A program made the position numbers and the translations under genes. The notes beneath the pieces are model-generated. The model worked only from the letters and a program-made list of their open reading frames with translations. It was not told where the DNA came from and made no database searches. Below, piece after piece: positions 39,894-40,679 of a DNA stretch of 40,679 nt (positions are counted from its first letter, which is position 1; each line of letters begins with the position of its first letter). Source of the stretch: an uncultured Prevotellaceae bacterium (GTDB lineage: Bacteria; Bacteroidota; Bacteroidia; Bacteroidales; Bacteroidaceae); contig CAMVJU010000014.1 of the NCBI GenBank assembly GCA_947167935.1, forward strand, positions 1-40,679, written 5' to 3'.

Positions 39894-40415
39894 TAAGAGG
39901 ATTTCTGACATAAAACTGTTGGCAATAGCAGGTAACAACTACGTCATCCTCTTTTATGGACAAAAATCTTCAAAAATCAGGCAAAAATCTATTTTATGTC
40001 GAAGCATTTTTGTTGATTTGTGGACAAAAGGACATAAGGACAAAGAAAATCATGTCCCAATTTTCAATTTTTGGGTTGATTTTTGAAGATTTTTGTTCCT
40101 ATGTCCTTCTGTCTAAGAGGATTTCTGACATAAAACTGTTGGCAATAGCAGGTAACAACTACGTCATCCTCTTTTATGGACAAAAATCTTCAAAAATCAG
40201 GCAAAAATCTATTTTATGTCGAAGCATTTTTGTTGATTTGTGGACAAAAGGACATAAGGACAAAGAAAATCATGTCCCAATTTTCAATTTTTGGGTTGAT
40301 TTTTGAAGATTTTTGTTCCTATGTCCTTCTGTCAAAAACAATAACTATGTCCCAGTGTTCAATTTTGGGTTGATTTTTGAAGATTTTTGTTCCTATGTTC
40401 TTTTGTCTAAGAAGA
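39891..40415 (+). repeat. 220-bp tandem repeat, two full copies and one shortened copy
   Basis: 39891-40110 and 40111-40330 are almost identical; 40331-40415 repeats only the last third. Within each unit a perfect 20-bp inverted repeat (39960-39979 with 40077-40096, ACAAAAATCTTCAAAAATCA) brackets about 97 bp. The frames that stay open across it have repeat-derived translations and no family resemblance. No gene is supported from 39863 to the window end. Confidence 0.95.
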
Positions 40416-40467
40416 AAAAAAACTGAGAAACTCTTTGCCGTTTTATTTTTTATGTCTAACTTTGCAT
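40391..40467 (+). promoter_or_regulatory. Promoter cassette, copy 2
   Basis: Near-exact copy of 38811-38886, with TAACTTTG at 40457-40464. What it drives lies beyond or within the following 75-bp repeats. Confidence 0.6.
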
Positions 40468-40476
40468 CCGATAGAT

Positions 40477-40667
40477 GCGAAGACGGGCTGCACCTCGGCA
40501 AAGAACGAGCTCTCTGCACTCGGTTGGCACCGTCATTGCACGCACAAGCGTGCGAAGACGGGCTGCACCTCGGCAAAGAGCCAGCTCTCTGCGCTCGGTT
40601 GGCACCGTCATTGCAGTCGATAGATGCGAAGACGGGCGGCACCTCGGCAGAGAGGGCTGCACACATC
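40477..40667 (+). repeat. 75-bp tandem repeats at the window end
   Basis: GCGAAGACGGGCTGCACCTC recurs at 40477, 40552 and (with one change) 40626, period 75 then 74 bp. The junctions carry CGCAC/GTGCG or CGATAGATGCG sequence. GC-rich, unlike the A/T-rich repeats just before it. No coding assignment. Confidence 0.85.
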
Positions 40668-40679
40668 TTTAATATATAA

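Noticed and set aside
39956..40306. 116-aa + strand ORF across the 220-bp array
   Set aside because: Produced entirely by tandem repeat DNA with stems; the same bases read in two frames give unrelated residues and there is no start signal.
39891..40415. CRISPR array
   Set aside because: Units are 220 bp, adjacent and near-identical, with no short repeats separated by unique spacers; no cas genes in the window.
40435..40679. Overlapping ORFs in the 75-bp repeats
   Set aside because: Open in several frames on both strands because the repeat unit lacks stops; not evidence of a gene.

Overview
The window looks like a chromosomal segment of a Prevotella-type member of the Bacteroidales. The basis is the Bacteroidetes -7 promoter element (TAnnTTTG, usually followed by C) in front of many genes, Bacteroidetes-only families (DUF4296, DUF3256, LruC-domain lipoprotein, Lipocalin_3-like lipoprotein, HU-HIG-type DNA-binding protein, BT4734-like/VirE proteins), secretion-tail-like C-termini, and the frequent absence of a strong Shine-Dalgarno. 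No rRNA, tRNA or CRISPR array was seen.

Layout. 1-1964 (+): 3' end of lysS, then gpsA. 2020-4176 (-): a 47-aa peptide gene and a fimbrillin-like lipoprotein behind a repeat-filled leader, then an HU-like protein. 4262-8298 (-): 21-bp tandem repeats, a VirE-type helicase, a BT4734-type primase-like protein and a coiled-coil protein, which look like an accessory replication module. 8433-10100 (+): a possible degenerate small peptide, a DUF4143 ATPase, and an orphaned secretion-tail remnant in frame after its stop. 10135-12910: two small-peptide genes facing each other, and a BspA-like LRR/discoidin surface protein. 13129-19159 (+): mazG, a lipocalin-like lipoprotein, ribonuclease Z, a small tail-domain protein, an L,D-transpeptidase, then an ECF sigma / membrane protein / Spy-like operon. 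19150-27865 (-): a tightly packed housekeeping operon ileS-dksA-lspA-DUF4296-small ORF-nucleoside permease-rsmE-ABC ATPase-DUF3256. 28287-33153 (-): rubrerythrin, a sugar kinase/nucleotidyltransferase fusion, and htpG behind a sigma-54-like promoter. 33314-38736: a GH3 beta-glucosidase, tyrA, and an LruC-domain lipoprotein. 38874-39862 (+): a three-gene DUF3791-DUF3990-small protein operon that looks like a toxin-antitoxin system. 39848-40679: dense hairpin and tandem repeats.

The strongest unexplained signals are as follows. (i) Short, oligomer-built or palindromic repeats lie between genes and also in frame inside conserved proteins (RsmE, MazG, HtpG, GH3, IleRS, BspA-like). (ii) A family of 47-65 aa peptides shares a conserved head (Tyr-x-x-Pro ... 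Gln-Gln-Gln ... Gly), a Gly/Asn-rich middle and an acidic Trp tail. (iii) Promoter-plus-leader cassettes are duplicated and carry GACATAAGG repeats, one of which folds into a 19-bp RNA hairpin with three G-U pairs. (iv) The DUF3990 operon. All functional calls come from motif recognition by eye; no database search was run.
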